Positions 1 through 8,952 of a stretch of DNA of 64,000 nt are shown piece by piece. The notes under the pieces were generated by a model, which saw nothing but the letters and a program-made list of their open reading frames with translations, made no database searches and was not told the origin of the DNA. Made by a program: the position numbers and the translations under genes. The DNA comes from GCA-2718815 sp963578105 (lineage in GTDB: Bacteria > Planctomycetota > Planctomycetia > Pirellulales > Pirellulaceae), in the NCBI GenBank assembly GCA_963578105.1, contig CAUZBP010000014.1, positions 16,279 through 80,278 of the forward strand, read 5' to 3'. The first letter of the stretch is position 1, and every line of letters starts with the position of its first letter.

Positions 1-640
1 GAACCCAAAAACAGAGCTCCGAACAACCGCCATGCAGGACCCTGCAACAAAATTCCAGGAAATACCGACACCGAACACCGCTCTTGAAGTTCGAAATGAC
101 TTAATTTCGCTTTCGCAGAACCTGCTGAACAGTTAGCTTCTGGTCCCAATCGGGATTAATCTGTTGAGCGGTCCGGTAACAATCTGAACCCGTTCCGCTG
201 GAAATCCTGCTGACCACGACAGGCCTGCCGACAAAAAATTCCTTGGTAGACACCGACCTTCGTTTCTTGCCAGTGGCTGGCCACTTGCTGCTAGCACCGC
301 AACCTTCTTCCCGGGTTAACGGCGCGGGTGCCAACTGAATGCCGTCCTGTCCGAAGTGCCAGTGGCATAAACACTGGGCAGCGAAGATGGGCAAAGTCAA
401 TCTTGCTGATTCTAGGAATTGTTCAAAGTTTACCGTTAGTCTAGACGATACCAGTCCTGCCAAATGCCGCCATGGAAGTGCGCATGCATCTTCCTTGAGT
501 TGCGATTGGCATAGGGGGGGAACTAAAAATGAGCCGGGTTTGCGGTCTTAGCCGCAAACCAACAGGCCTCATTGAGAAAACCCCTGTGCCGACTCCGGTT
601 AAGAAATTCACAAACCGGAAAGCAACCAGGAAGAGAGTTC
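1..640. other. Intergenic region, no supported gene
   Basis: No convincing gene was seen before the TolC-type gene. A minus-strand open frame at 101-463 has no recognisable domain, no signal peptide and an unusual composition, and small plus-strand frames overlap it. The segment ends in the ribosome binding site of the next gene (AGGAAGAG just before the ATG at 641). The left end may contain the 3' flank of a gene outside the window. Confidence 0.5.
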
Positions 641-2896
641 ATGAGCCGGCAAGCCGTTCCAATCTGGTCGCTGACGCTGATTACTGTCATCGTTTTCACA
701 GGGTGTCATCCGACCCATCCCTTCTACCTGTATGAGGATGGAGATCTTTCACATTTCCTGGATCATGCCACAGACATCGAACACCCGGATGTCCACGCCG
801 AGCCCCTCTTAGAGGCCTCCCAAAGTAAGCCACCCCTGACGGTGCTTCATCCCAACTTCGACAACTATTGGGATCTGAGCCTGGAAGAAGCTGTTTCTCT
901 TGCCATGCACAACAGCAAGGTAGTCCGGTCCGTCATCAATCCGGGAACCAGCTTGATTACCTCGGCCGTAGGGTCGTTTGGGGGCGCACTGTCGTCCTCG
1001 GACAGTATTTTGACAAACCCGAACTTCGTAACGACCATTTATGACCCGGCCTTACAAGAAACGGATCCAAACACGGGTGTCGAAGCGGCTCTGTCGGCCT
1101 TCGACGCCCAGGTCGCCGCCAGTCTGTTCGTGGACCAGCGTGACCGCCCCCGTAACCTCAACTCATCTTCATTTTTTACAAACCTCGACTACCAGAAAAG
1201 TGTGACGTCCCAACTGGAACTCAGCAAAACAACTGCTCCGGGTAGCAGTGTCGCCGTACGAACTCTTCACCAACACGACAACCTTCAAGCCATTGCCCCG
1301 AACCAACCTTTATCGAGTTTCTGGACCGTGGGCTACGAAATGGAAGCGAGGCATCCTCTGATGCGTGGCAGTGGTGTGCAGGTCAATCGCATACCCACTA
1401 TCGTGGCTCGGATTCGAACCGACATCGCGCTTACCACTTTTGAGGCCAATGTACGTGACCTGGTATTCGATGTTGAATCCGCGTACTGGGAATTGTACTT
1501 TTCCTACCGTGCCCTCGATGCTGAGAAACAAGGTCGAGACAGTGCACTGGCCACCTGGAAAAAAATCAATGCCCTACACCCCACACTGCCCGGAGGTGAG
1601 GCCGACAAACTGGCCCAGGGCCAACAGCAGTATTTCGAATTTCAGAGCAGAGTACAGGCCTCCCAGGGCGAGCTGTTCAAGGGTGAAAATCGCTTGCGGT
1701 TCTTGATGGGACTGGCAGTTGCCGATTCTCGTCTGATTCGCCCGGTCGATGAACCTACCACGGCACAAGTCTCCTTCGACTGGTACGACATCCTGGGAGA
1801 ATCGCTGTCGCGCAACGTTGAACTTCGAGGTCAAAAGTGGCGTTTAAAACAAGCCGAAATGGAACTGATCGCCTCACGAAACAACTTATTGCCTCAACTG
1901 GACGTTGTCGGCTTGTACCGCTGGATCGGAATGGGTGATGACCTGACCACAGGAAACCGCCAGGGTGTTAACTTCGCAAGCCGTGGTTCCACCGCCTACG
2001 GCGAACTGAGCGAAGGTGATTATCAGGAATTTCGTTTTGGAGTTGAAATGGGATTTCCCGTGGGCTTCCGACGGGAGTTATCCGGTGTCAGAAACAGCCA
2101 GCTTCAAGTCGCCCGTAGCAAAGCCGTGTTAGAAGAAATGGAATTGGAGGCGAGTCATCGGCTGGCCAGTTCAATTCAGAATCTTAGCGGAAATTACGTC
2201 CTGACGCAGACAAACTTCAATACGCTGGTCGCAGCGTATCAAGAAGTTGAAGCCGTCCAGGAAGCTTATAAAGCCAATACAGTTACCTTGGATCTATTAC
2301 TCGACGCCCAAAGACGAAGGTCCCAGGCAGAACGATCCTATTTCCGGGCGCTCACCTCCTACAACGAATCGATCGCACAGGTTCACTTCAGCAAGGGTTC
2401 CTTACTGGAGTACAACAACATCCGCCTCTCAGAAGGACCCTGGCCTGACAAAGCATACCGGGACGCTCATGGCCACGCCCGCCGCCGTGACGCCAGTGTT
2501 TATATAGATTATGGCTTCACAAGACCCAAAGTCATCAGTCGTGGAAAGTTCCCCCAAAAAGAGAAATCTACCAGTGGCAAACCTGCGGACCCCCAGACGA
2601 CGACCCTTTTTGACTGGGGCAGTCTCGGACTAAATCGCAAACAGCCAAAACAGGAAGTCGCGGCCCAAAGTGCCCCCTTCAATTGGGGCAGCCTCGGACT
2701 CGATCGCGAACAGCCAAAACAGGAAGTCACGACCCGAAGTGCCCCCTTCAATTGGGGCAGCCTCGGACTCGATCGCGAACAGCCAAAACAGGAAGTCACG
2801 ACCCAGGACGCCCCCTTCGATTGGGGCAGCCTCGGACTTGGTGCTGAACCACCCATACAGGAAGTGACAGCCGAAATCGAACCCGAAAATGAATAG
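641..2896 (+). CDS. TolC-family outer membrane efflux lipoprotein with C-terminal repeat tail
   Basis: This is an outer-membrane channel protein of the TolC/OEP family, expected to form the outer-membrane exit duct of a tripartite efflux or type I export system. I chose the ATG at 641 because AGGAAGAG lies just upstream and it gives a lipoprotein signal peptide with Cys at about residue 22 (VFTGC). An upstream in-frame start at 572 would bury this signal. The mature protein has the paired helical OEP halves, including a segment rich in QAEMELIASRNNLLPQLDVVG-like helix and strand pattern. The last 90 or so residues are not OEP: they are four 23-residue units built on F(D/N)WGSLGL. At 751 residues it is longer than typical TolC (about 470-490). 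No periplasmic adaptor or inner-membrane pump gene is next to it. Confidence 0.85.
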   Translation: MSRQAVPIWSLTLITVIVFTGCHPTHPFYLYEDGDLSHFLDHATDIEHPDVHAEPLLEASQSKPPLTVLHPNFDNYWDLSLEEAVSLAMHNSKVVRSVINPGTSLITSAVGSFGGALSSSDSILTNPNFVTTIYDPALQETDPNTGVEAALSAFDAQVAASLFVDQRDRPRNLNSSSFFTNLDYQKSVTSQLELSKTTAPGSSVAVRTLHQHDNLQAIAPNQPLSSFWTVGYEMEARHPLMRGSGVQVNRIPTIVARIRTDIALTTFEANVRDLVFDVESAYWELYFSYRALDAEKQGRDSALATWKKINALHPTLPGGEADKLAQGQQQYFEFQSRVQASQGELFKGENRLRFLMGLAVADSRLIRPVDEPTTAQVSFDWYDILGESLSRNVELRGQKWRLKQAEMELIASRNNLLPQLDVVGLYRWIGMGDDLTTGNRQGVNFASRGSTAYGELSEGDYQEFRFGVEMGFPVGFRRELSGVRNSQLQVARSKAVLEEMELEASHRLASSIQNLSGNYVLTQTNFNTLVAAYQEVEAVQEAYKANTVTLDLLLDAQRRRSQAERSYFRALTSYNESIAQVHFSKGSLLEYNNIRLSEGPWPDKAYRDAHGHARRRDASVYIDYGFTRPKVISRGKFPQKEKSTSGKPADPQTTTLFDWGSLGLNRKQPKQEVAAQSAPFNWGSLGLDREQPKQEVTTRSAPFNWGSLGLDREQPKQEVTTQDAPFDWGSLGLGAEPPIQEVTAEIEPENE
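2609..2884 (+). repeat. 69-bp tandem repeat, four units, inside the TolC-type gene
   Basis: Four in-frame 69-bp units start at 2609, 2678, 2747 and 2816. Units 2 and 3 are almost identical at DNA level, unit 1 differs by a few bases and unit 4 is degenerate at its 3' end. Each encodes F-(D/N)-W-G-S-L-G-L followed by a charged QPKQEV segment. Near-identity at DNA level suggests recent expansion by slippage or unequal recombination, so copy number may vary between strains. Confidence 0.95.
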
Positions 2897-3151
2897 TCCC
2901 CCAAGCGCAGGGAACCATTCAACCTAAAATACCCCCTAAATGGCGCCCGGGCGTCCATTCTCCCTGCCCAAGCTGACCGGCCTCTTGTCTTCCCGGGCCT
3001 ACGCCAACCGTTGCTCATGTTCTACAATGCTGTTGAGAACACATCCGCAACGCAGCACTCTTACTACGGATAACCTGTCACTACTTGTGTTCAAATGCAT
3101 CTCGTCCTTGTGTTAAAAGACTTGAAATAGTCATCCAGCGGATCAGAAACA

Positions 3152-4216
3152 ATGAGCTGGGATCACATTCTTGGTCACGAAAGAATTGTCGCTCAATTCA
3201 AGCAGGCCGCGGCTCGTGGGCGTCTGGGAAGTAGTTTTCTATTGGTCGGTCCGCCCGGAGTAGGAAAGTGTACATTCGCGCGTACTTTAGCCGGGGCATT
3301 CCTTTGCGAATCCAACCCCGAAGAACAACTCGATCCTTGTGGTCGTTGCCCGTCGTGCCAACAAGTGACTGCGGGCTCGCACCCAGATCTCGAACTAATC
3401 ACCAAACCCGCCGACAAGAGTTTTATCCCGTTAGAATTCTTTATTGGCGACAAAGACCACCGCATGCGGGAGGGACTCTGTTACAAGATTTCTCTCAAAC
3501 CCTTTCGAGGGGGACGAAAAATTTTCATCATCGATGATGCTGATTACTTGAATCCCGAGAGCGCCAACTGCCTGCTCAAAACCCTCGAAGAACCCCCGCC
3601 TCGCTCAATTATTTTCCTGATTGGTACCTCCGAGAACCGGCAACTTCCTACGATTCGATCACGCTGTCAAATCATTCGGTTTCGCGGACTTCCAACCAAT
3701 ACTGTCGAAAAGTTGCTCATTCAAAACGACTTGGTGTCGGATCAGGATCAAGCCCGTCGTTTGGCAGAGTTGGCCGGTGGAAGTGTGCAACGGGCTGTCG
3801 AATTTGCCGATCAGGAATTCACGGATTTTCGTCAGCAATTTCTGCACTACCTCGCCGAACCAGATGGGAATAACGTAAATTTCTCCCCGGTTCTCAATGA
3901 GTTTGTCGATCAAGCGGGCAAGGATGCACCAGCTCGCAGAAGACGCATGAGGCAAGTCGTTCATCAAGGCATCAAGTTCTACCATGCTCTGATGCGCAGC
4001 TATGCGGGTCAACACGACGTCCACGACCAGTGCCTGAAAAATTGCCTTCAGCGTGCCAAATCGGATTGGAGCAGCGACGACGAGAAGGTGGCAGACTGTC
4101 TGGAGCGGTCCCTGCAAACTCTTGACCATATTGACAGCAATGCCAACCAAGCCTCCATTCTGGAGTGTTGGCTCGACGACCTGGCCCACCTAACGCGCCG
4201 AGCGCAGCTTACATAA
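3152..4216 (+). CDS. holB: DNA polymerase III subunit delta' (clamp loader)
   Basis: This is the delta' subunit of the replicative clamp loader, an AAA+ protein that works with delta and tau/gamma to load the beta sliding clamp. The Walker A motif GPPGVGKCT lies at residues 33-41. A four-Cys zinc module (C52, C63, C66, C69) follows, then a Walker B-like IIDDAD segment and the SRC motif of sensor/arginine-finger type (TIRSRCQII). The length of 354 residues is normal for the family. The C-terminal third is helical, as expected for the collar domain. It is convergent with yjbQ, the two stops being 10 bp apart. No thymidylate kinase gene, its frequent neighbour in other bacteria, is present. Confidence 0.93.
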   Translation: MSWDHILGHERIVAQFKQAAARGRLGSSFLLVGPPGVGKCTFARTLAGAFLCESNPEEQLDPCGRCPSCQQVTAGSHPDLELITKPADKSFIPLEFFIGDKDHRMREGLCYKISLKPFRGGRKIFIIDDADYLNPESANCLLKTLEEPPPRSIIFLIGTSENRQLPTIRSRCQIIRFRGLPTNTVEKLLIQNDLVSDQDQARRLAELAGGSVQRAVEFADQEFTDFRQQFLHYLAEPDGNNVNFSPVLNEFVDQAGKDAPARRRRMRQVVHQGIKFYHALMRSYAGQHDVHDQCLKNCLQRAKSDWSSDDEKVADCLERSLQTLDHIDSNANQASILECWLDDLAHLTRRAQLT

Positions 4217-4226
4217 CTTTCGCAGC

Positions 4227-4658
4227 TCAGCCGCACTGACCCTGCAAGGTGATCACCAACCGCCGGCCCTGCGCATGGTCACGATGTTCACATAGGTAGA
4301 TTCCCTGCCAGGTGCCCAGGAGCAACTGACCATTACGGACAGGAACGCTCACCGAATTTCCTAGCAAGGAGGATTTAACATGGGCCGGCATGTCGTCCGG
4401 GCCTTCGCAAGTGTGCGTATAAGCAAAGTCCTCCGAAACTATCTCATTCAGCAAGTTTTCCAAGTCGACCTGCACGTCAGAATCGGCATTTTCGTTGATG
4501 GTTAACGATGCCGAAGTGTGTAGTATGTGAACATGCAACAAGCCGAGCTCAGCTTCTGTTAATTGAGGGATTGCCGCAATGATCTGGCGAGTGACCAGAT
4601 GAAAACCCCGTGGGAAGGGCGGTAGCTGAATCGAATTCTGAAACCACATTTCAGACAT
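4227..4658 (-). CDS. yjbQ: YjbQ family protein (UPF0047)
   Basis: This small soluble protein belongs to the YjbQ/UPF0047 family, whose members have been linked to thiamine-phosphate-synthase-like activity; the physiological role is unclear. Recognisable family segments are HTSASLTINENAD, the HTCEGPDDMPAHVKSS region with conserved His residues, and the C-terminal LGTWQGIYLCEHRD block. The ATG at 4658 (MSEMW) gives 143 residues, close to the usual 130-140. An upstream in-frame start at 4688 would add ten residues without family similarity. It lies tail-to-tail with holB. Confidence 0.88.
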   Translation of the reverse strand: MSEMWFQNSIQLPPFPRGFHLVTRQIIAAIPQLTEAELGLLHVHILHTSASLTINENADSDVQVDLENLLNEIVSEDFAYTHTCEGPDDMPAHVKSSLLGNSVSVPVRNGQLLLGTWQGIYLCEHRDHAQGRRLVITLQGQCG

Positions 4659-5071
4659 GCCTAACACGCCGGGGGCGACGGCGTCCATCGAATTTTTTTC
4701 TCAGAAATCCTGTCTGGATACTTGACAATTGCAAGACATTTACGACAATGGAGTGCTTGCACTGAAGGCGTCCCACGTGACCCACCTCGGATGAGCTTCA
4801 CCCCTACCATATCCGCACTGGTGACGATTAAAACCGAACAAATTTCCAAAGAGGCATTTAACCAGGCAGAATGAAATTTCACCTCAGCCTGCGCGCCCTT
4901 AAACCTTCAAGAGTCGAAAGAAAACAACTACAGCCCCTCATCGACGAAACTGTCGAATGAAAATCGCAGTTGTTTTTTTACGATACTTGATATCGTAGTT
5001 GGGTTGTCCGTCATACTCAACAGGCAGACGGAACAGATGTTTGAAATACTGTTTGGAGGAATTCTTAGTCA
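4659..5071. other. Intergenic region with inverted repeats, upstream of a small gene
   Basis: No gene was seen here. The right half contains two inverted repeats. A 9-bp A/T-rich stem pairs 4921-4929 with 4968-4976 and encloses a smaller TCGAC/GTCGA stem. A 7-bp stem pairs 4979-4985 with 4991-4997 around CTTGA. Together they form a structured leader or operator-like zone 75-150 bp before the small gene at 5072. Confidence 0.5.
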
Positions 5072-5296
5072 ATGCAAGATGTAAACAATGTGTTTGAAGC
5101 GATTGTAAAATATGGCCACGATGAAGATTTCACTCCCATTGTGTCCGAAGAGTTTGAAGCCACCAGTGCTCCTGCCGGGTCCGAAAACAAGATCGAGGCA
5201 TTCCGGCGGCGGGCTGAGCAGGGTTTGCCTCTTTGGCACGAAGAAGATCGAGCCGATTACAGCGGTTTGACGGGTGCGGTTCGTCCTCGAGACTAG
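5072..5296 (+). CDS. Small acidic hypothetical protein (74 aa)
   Basis: This is a 74-residue soluble protein with many Asp and Glu residues (for example HDEDFTPIVSEEFEAT) and a central basic helix (AFRRRAEQGLPLWHEEDRADY). I do not recognise a named domain. The pattern 'IEAFRRRAEQGLPLWHEEDR' looks like a short conserved protein that I associate with planctomycetes, but I cannot confirm this. A GGAGG lies 12 bases before the ATG. The gene stands alone and is followed about 75 bp later by a strong intrinsic terminator, so it is probably a monocistronic, well-expressed unit. Confidence 0.7.
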   Translation: MQDVNNVFEAIVKYGHDEDFTPIVSEEFEATSAPAGSENKIEAFRRRAEQGLPLWHEEDRADYSGLTGAVRPRD

Positions 5297-5654
5297 GTCG
5301 AGTCTTTTTTGTAGCAGGAACAGTAGTCGCTACGTTTTATTCTCTATTAAAAAACGCAACTGTCCAATGCTAAGGGTGCCTGTTGAGGCACCCTTTTTTT
5401 GTAGCGACTCCGCCGCTGATACAAACGGCGAACAACCCTGCTTTTCGGATTTCGATATCCAGCACGGGTTTCAGCAGAGGTCTAGTGATTTACCAATGGA
5501 AACTACGTCCCACCGTCTTTAAATCGTGGCCAGTTCTGGTTCGCTGACTCACGCCACAACTCAATGAATAACCGGTCGTTCATCCATCGTAAAACTGCAG
5601 GAAATCGTCTTCCGTTCGGGTCGGTTTGTCCCCTGCGCCTTTTTCCGGCTTACC
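5297..5654. other. Intergenic region holding a terminator
   Basis: Between the small acidic gene and csrA. Apart from the terminator at 5372-5400 I saw no feature; the short open frames here have no recognisable content. Confidence 0.5.
5372..5400 (+). terminator. Rho-independent terminator
   Basis: A perfect 7-bp GC-rich stem, GGGTGCC (5374-5380) pairing with GGCACCC (5387-5393), has a six-base loop and is followed by seven T residues (5394-5400). Flanking A/T pairs extend the stem. It ends the transcript of the small acidic gene at 5072-5296. Confidence 0.9.
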
Positions 5655-5822
5655 TTATTCTCCTTGAATATCGAGTTCTTCGCGTAAGACGAGCACATCC
5701 GTTGGTGCCTCAATTCCGATACGAACCTTGTCTCCTCCAACATGAATGATCGTGATCACGATTGATTCACCCAATTTCGTCAGTTTGATTCGTTCCGTTT
5801 GTTTTCTTGACAAAACAAGCAT
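5655..5822 (-). CDS. csrA: Carbon storage regulator CsrA
   Basis: CsrA is a small dimeric RNA-binding protein that binds GGA motifs in mRNA leaders and controls translation. The protein begins with MLVLSRK and continues with the family pattern IVITI and the IGIEAP-VLREEL core. I chose the ATG at 5822 because GGAG sits 9 bases upstream; this GGAG lies inside the codons following an earlier in-frame ATG at 5837, which itself lacks a ribosome binding site. The 55-residue length is slightly shorter than the usual 60-70, so the C-terminal tail is short. The hypothetical gene at 5912-6229 lies 89 bp upstream on the same strand and may be co-transcribed. Confidence 0.92.
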   Translation of the reverse strand: MLVLSRKQTERIKLTKLGESIVITIIHVGGDKVRIGIEAPTDVLVLREELDIQGE

Positions 5823-5911
5823 ATTAGCTGTCTCCATTTCAGAGCGAGCGCAGGTCTTCTGATACCTTTTAATTTTCCAACCGTCTTCACCGTCCCCTGC
5901 GGTGTAGATCT

Positions 5912-6229
5912 TTAGAATACGTTGGCACGGTACGGTACCGCGCTCGGCACCAGGTGAGGTGCGTTCGTCAGTCGAACTTTCCGCGACCGCCCACCTACTG
6001 CATCGTAAAATAGAACGGTATTGCTATCCGTTTCCCAGATTGCAGTTAGCCGGACTCGACGCGGACCGTGTAAACAAAAAAGTTTGCCACACGGACGTTT
6101 TCCTCGTTTTAGTATGACTTCAGTCATCTCAAAGACATTAGGTTCAAATTCATTCAGTTCACAAATCATTCCATGTACAAAATCGCGAAGGTCATCCAAC
6201 GTTTGCAGATGAGCATCGTTTCGTAACAT
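5912..6229 (-). CDS. Conserved hypothetical protein (about 105 aa)
   Basis: I do not recognise the family. The central part (FVHGMICELNEFEPNVFEMTE, then GKRPCGKLFCLHGPRRVRLTAIWE) looks like a compact folded domain with two Cys residues and a beta-rich C-terminus, no signal peptide and no membrane segment. The start is uncertain: ATG at 6229 or TTG at 6232 lies 8-11 bases after an AGGAGA; an upstream ATG at 6310 would add 27 residues. It is on the same strand as csrA, 89 bp upstream, and could be part of the same transcript. Confidence 0.65.
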   Translation of the reverse strand: MLRNDAHLQTLDDLRDFVHGMICELNEFEPNVFEMTEVILKRGKRPCGKLFCLHGPRRVRLTAIWETDSNTVLFYDAVGGRSRKVRLTNAPHLVPSAVPYRANVF

Positions 6230-6548
6230 CAAGTGCTGTCTCTCCTTGTGGTTCATCATCTGCCTGAGCAGATGGTGTAATTTTGACTCAGGGTGGCAGA
6301 AAAACTTCAATACAAATTACTATCGGCAAATTAGGAGGACTGGCTTTGCTGAGAAACTCAGGGAAATCGGGTCGACTCGACAGACAGGTGAACTGAGGCA
6401 CTGACACAAGTCGATCGACGGACGGACCAAGCAGATTTTGTGACCTGTCCACCCGGAAAGAATTTTAAACGATCGTTTCGATCGGACCGAGTACGAAGGG
6501 AAAAACGGCAACGACGACACGGGAGAGAGCGGCCTGAGCCTGGCGATG
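6230..6548. other. Intergenic region, nothing recognised
   Basis: This lies between the two hypothetical minus-strand genes. Short open frames are rich in Ser, Arg and Cys and show no domain. The N-terminal extension of the 5912 gene would enter this segment if its upstream start is used. Confidence 0.4.
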
Positions 6549-7325
6549 TCAACGGAACGAGTTGACCGAACTTTGCTGAAAGGTTGATTGATACTGGTCC
6601 GCTTGACGAATCCTTTTCCGATCTTGAGCAGTCAGTTCAAATTTCATCTCATGCGTGGTTCTGGCTTTCAAAACCGCACTTTGCAGGATCTTTTTCTGGT
6701 GAATTTCAAGGTCGACCTGCAAGGGCATGAGTCGGTAACGAGTAAGGATCGCGTTCAGTTCGATCCGTGCCTGAGGTGGTCGTAAATGCAGCACTCCATT
6801 GAGCTTAGCAAAGACATCTGCGAACTCCCGATAACGGTCGGAAACCGTTGAACTCCTTGCGTCCTGGACCGTCACTCGGTAGTGCAACAACTCCCCTTGC
6901 AACAGTAGCTGACTTGCCCCGTCGTAGTTGACTTGAAACACCGGACGGGCCATTTCCGTCCACCAGGCAGGTGGCCCAGACGAGGGCACTCGTAGTTTTT
7001 CTCGCACCATCTCATCCAATCGCTGGATTTTCAGTGTAAGTTGTTGCTTTCGACTTGGGTCCAGGACGGTAACGGTAGCCAAACTCGGATTGAAGAAAGT
7101 GATTCCTGTGGTTTTCAAATCAGGCGTGTCCGACACATAGTCATACACGCCAGCACTGGTGAACAAAGTCAGGTTGTTCGAAGTGGCCCCCTCGTTCCCA
7201 ACCTGAACCGTGGTTTCGATTCTCAGATCCTCCAAAACGTCCGACCCAAAAACTCCACAGCATGTGAAACAGCCGGCGAACGCGAAAACCATGGTCAACG
7301 CTCGCTGACACATTTGAACAAGCAT
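6549..7325 (-). CDS. Secreted hypothetical protein (258 aa)
   Basis: The protein has a signal peptide (MLVQMCQRALTMVFAFAG...) with likely cleavage near VFGS, followed by a soluble domain with no name I recognise. The ATG at 7325 is preferred over the frame's upper start at 7370 because GGAGG lies 7 bases before it. The mature part is rich in beta strands in its first half (TTVQVGNEGATSNNLTLFTSAGVYDY) and basic and helical near the end (ARTTHEMKFELTAQDRKRIRQADQY). It contains few Cys and no lipobox. It probably acts in the periplasm. It is not obviously co-transcribed with its neighbours. Confidence 0.75.
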   Translation of the reverse strand: MLVQMCQRALTMVFAFAGCFTCCGVFGSDVLEDLRIETTVQVGNEGATSNNLTLFTSAGVYDYVSDTPDLKTTGITFFNPSLATVTVLDPSRKQQLTLKIQRLDEMVREKLRVPSSGPPAWWTEMARPVFQVNYDGASQLLLQGELLHYRVTVQDARSSTVSDRYREFADVFAKLNGVLHLRPPQARIELNAILTRYRLMPLQVDLEIHQKKILQSAVLKARTTHEMKFELTAQDRKRIRQADQYQSTFQQSSVNSFR

Positions 7326-7616
7326 TCTTTTCCTCCGTGAGATGGTCGGAAAGAGCGGGCTAGACAGCACCCGACCTTAACAATGCATAGGGTCTCAAAC
7401 GGTCTCCCCGCGACTGCCTGCATCGCACGATAGATGATAGAGTACGGGAGAATAGCCCAACCGGCACGAGGGGGTCTAGCGGAATTTGTCCTGTCCAGGC
7501 CAGAAGATTTGGCACAAAAGCAATCGCGCAACTCGCTATCCAACAATACTTTAGGGGTAGGCACCCAACGCGATTACAGCTATCCTTTCGGTTTGGCCCT
7601 ATCGAAGTGATTTCAA

Positions 7617-8936
7617 ATGTCAAAGCACCTTGCAAATCTGATTGCACAAAAACAGGCCGTCGTGGGGATTGTCGGTCTGGGTTACGTCGGATTGCCTCTT
7701 ATCCGGGCCTTCGTGAAAGCCGGCTTTCGAACGATGGGGTTTGATGTCGATCAAACCAAAATCAACAAATTGCGATCGGGTGAAAGCTACATAGGCCACA
7801 TTGAATCATCTTGGATTGCGAGTTGTGTAGAAGAGGAACGGTTCCAACCCACGTCCGACATGTCGGAATTGCCTCAGTCCGATGTCCTGCTGATATGCGT
7901 GCCTACCCCGCTGACAGACAGTCGGGATCCAGATTTGCAGTACATCGAATCGACAGCCCAACAGATTGCAACAGAATTGCGCGCCGGACAACTGATCGTA
8001 CTGGAAAGCACAACCTATCCCGGCACCACGCGAGAAGTCGTTCTACCTATCCTCGCCCAATCGGGATTAAAAGTCGGTCAAGATTTTTTCCTGGCTTACA
8101 GTCCTGAACGAGAGGATCCCGGTAATCCCGATTATTCGGCAAGCGGCATTCCAAAAGTCATTGGGGGCATCGATCCACAGAGCCTGAAACTGGCTGCCGA
8201 TCTCTATTCACATGCAGTTGTCAGCACCGTTCAAGTCTCAAGTTGTGAAGTTGCCGAAGCTTGCAAAATTGTGGAAAACACGTATCGATCGGTCAACATT
8301 GCCATGGTAAACGAGTTGAAGATGCTGTTTGATCGACTTGATATCGACGTCTGGGAGGTCATTGATGCTGCTAAAACAAAGCCATTCGGTTTTCAACCTT
8401 TTTACCCGGGCCCCGGACTTGGTGGACACTGCATCCCGATCGACCCCTTCTACTTGAGTTGGTTGGCCCGAAAACATGGCATGCCGACACGCTTCATTGA
8501 ATTAGCGGGAGAAATCAACACGAGCATGCCAAAGTACGTTGTGGACCGAGTAGCGGACGCATTGAACGATTCAGGGAAAGCTCTGCGACGGAGTCGTATC
8601 GGAATTCTTGGAGTCGCCTACAAGCGAGATGTCGATGACCCCCGTGAAAGTCCGGCCTTTAAACTGATGGAGATCCTGTCCCAAAAAGGTGCTGTTCTCT
8701 CTTACAATGATCCCTACATCCCTCAGTTGCCGTCCATGCGGCACTACCAAGTCCCCGAGTTGACCAGTCAAAATCTGACTCCCGAATATATTGCTTCCCA
8801 AGACTGCATACTGATCGTCACTGATCACTCCAGTTACGATTTTTCTTTCATTACTCAACACGCTGCGCTGATAATTGACACACGAAACGCAACAAAAAAT
8901 GCAGTCGTCGGGCGTGAGCGAATCCGCAAGGCATAA
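7617..8936 (+). CDS. wbpA: UDP-N-acetylglucosamine 6-dehydrogenase (WbpA type)
   Basis: This NAD-dependent nucleotide-sugar dehydrogenase oxidises C6 of a UDP-hexose twice to a uronic acid, most likely UDP-GlcNAc to UDP-GlcNAcA. The N-terminal Rossmann motif GLGYVGLPL is at residues 20-28. The catalytic Cys is Cys272 in GGHCIPIDP, inside the stretch GFQPFYPGPGLGGHC that marks the WbpA/TviB branch rather than UDP-glucose dehydrogenase. The C-terminal domain carries the YKRDVDDPRESPA segment. At 439 residues it is full length. The UDP-xylose synthase starts 17 bp downstream, so both are probably one transcript. The substrate assignment comes from family resemblance. Confidence 0.88.
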   Translation: MSKHLANLIAQKQAVVGIVGLGYVGLPLIRAFVKAGFRTMGFDVDQTKINKLRSGESYIGHIESSWIASCVEEERFQPTSDMSELPQSDVLLICVPTPLTDSRDPDLQYIESTAQQIATELRAGQLIVLESTTYPGTTREVVLPILAQSGLKVGQDFFLAYSPEREDPGNPDYSASGIPKVIGGIDPQSLKLAADLYSHAVVSTVQVSSCEVAEACKIVENTYRSVNIAMVNELKMLFDRLDIDVWEVIDAAKTKPFGFQPFYPGPGLGGHCIPIDPFYLSWLARKHGMPTRFIELAGEINTSMPKYVVDRVADALNDSGKALRRSRIGILGVAYKRDVDDPRESPAFKLMEILSQKGAVLSYNDPYIPQLPSMRHYQVPELTSQNLTPEYIASQDCILIVTDHSSYDFSFITQHAALIIDTRNATKNAVVGRERIRKA

Positions 8937-8952
8937 CTTCAAGCGGTTTGAA

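Noticed and set aside
101..463. Minus-strand open frame of 120 codons at the window start
   Set aside because: No recognisable domain, no ribosome binding site that I could see and overlapping frames on the other strand.
2509..3018. Long minus-strand frame opposite the TolC repeat region
   Set aside because: It is the antisense image of the tandem repeat; its repeats mirror the real gene.
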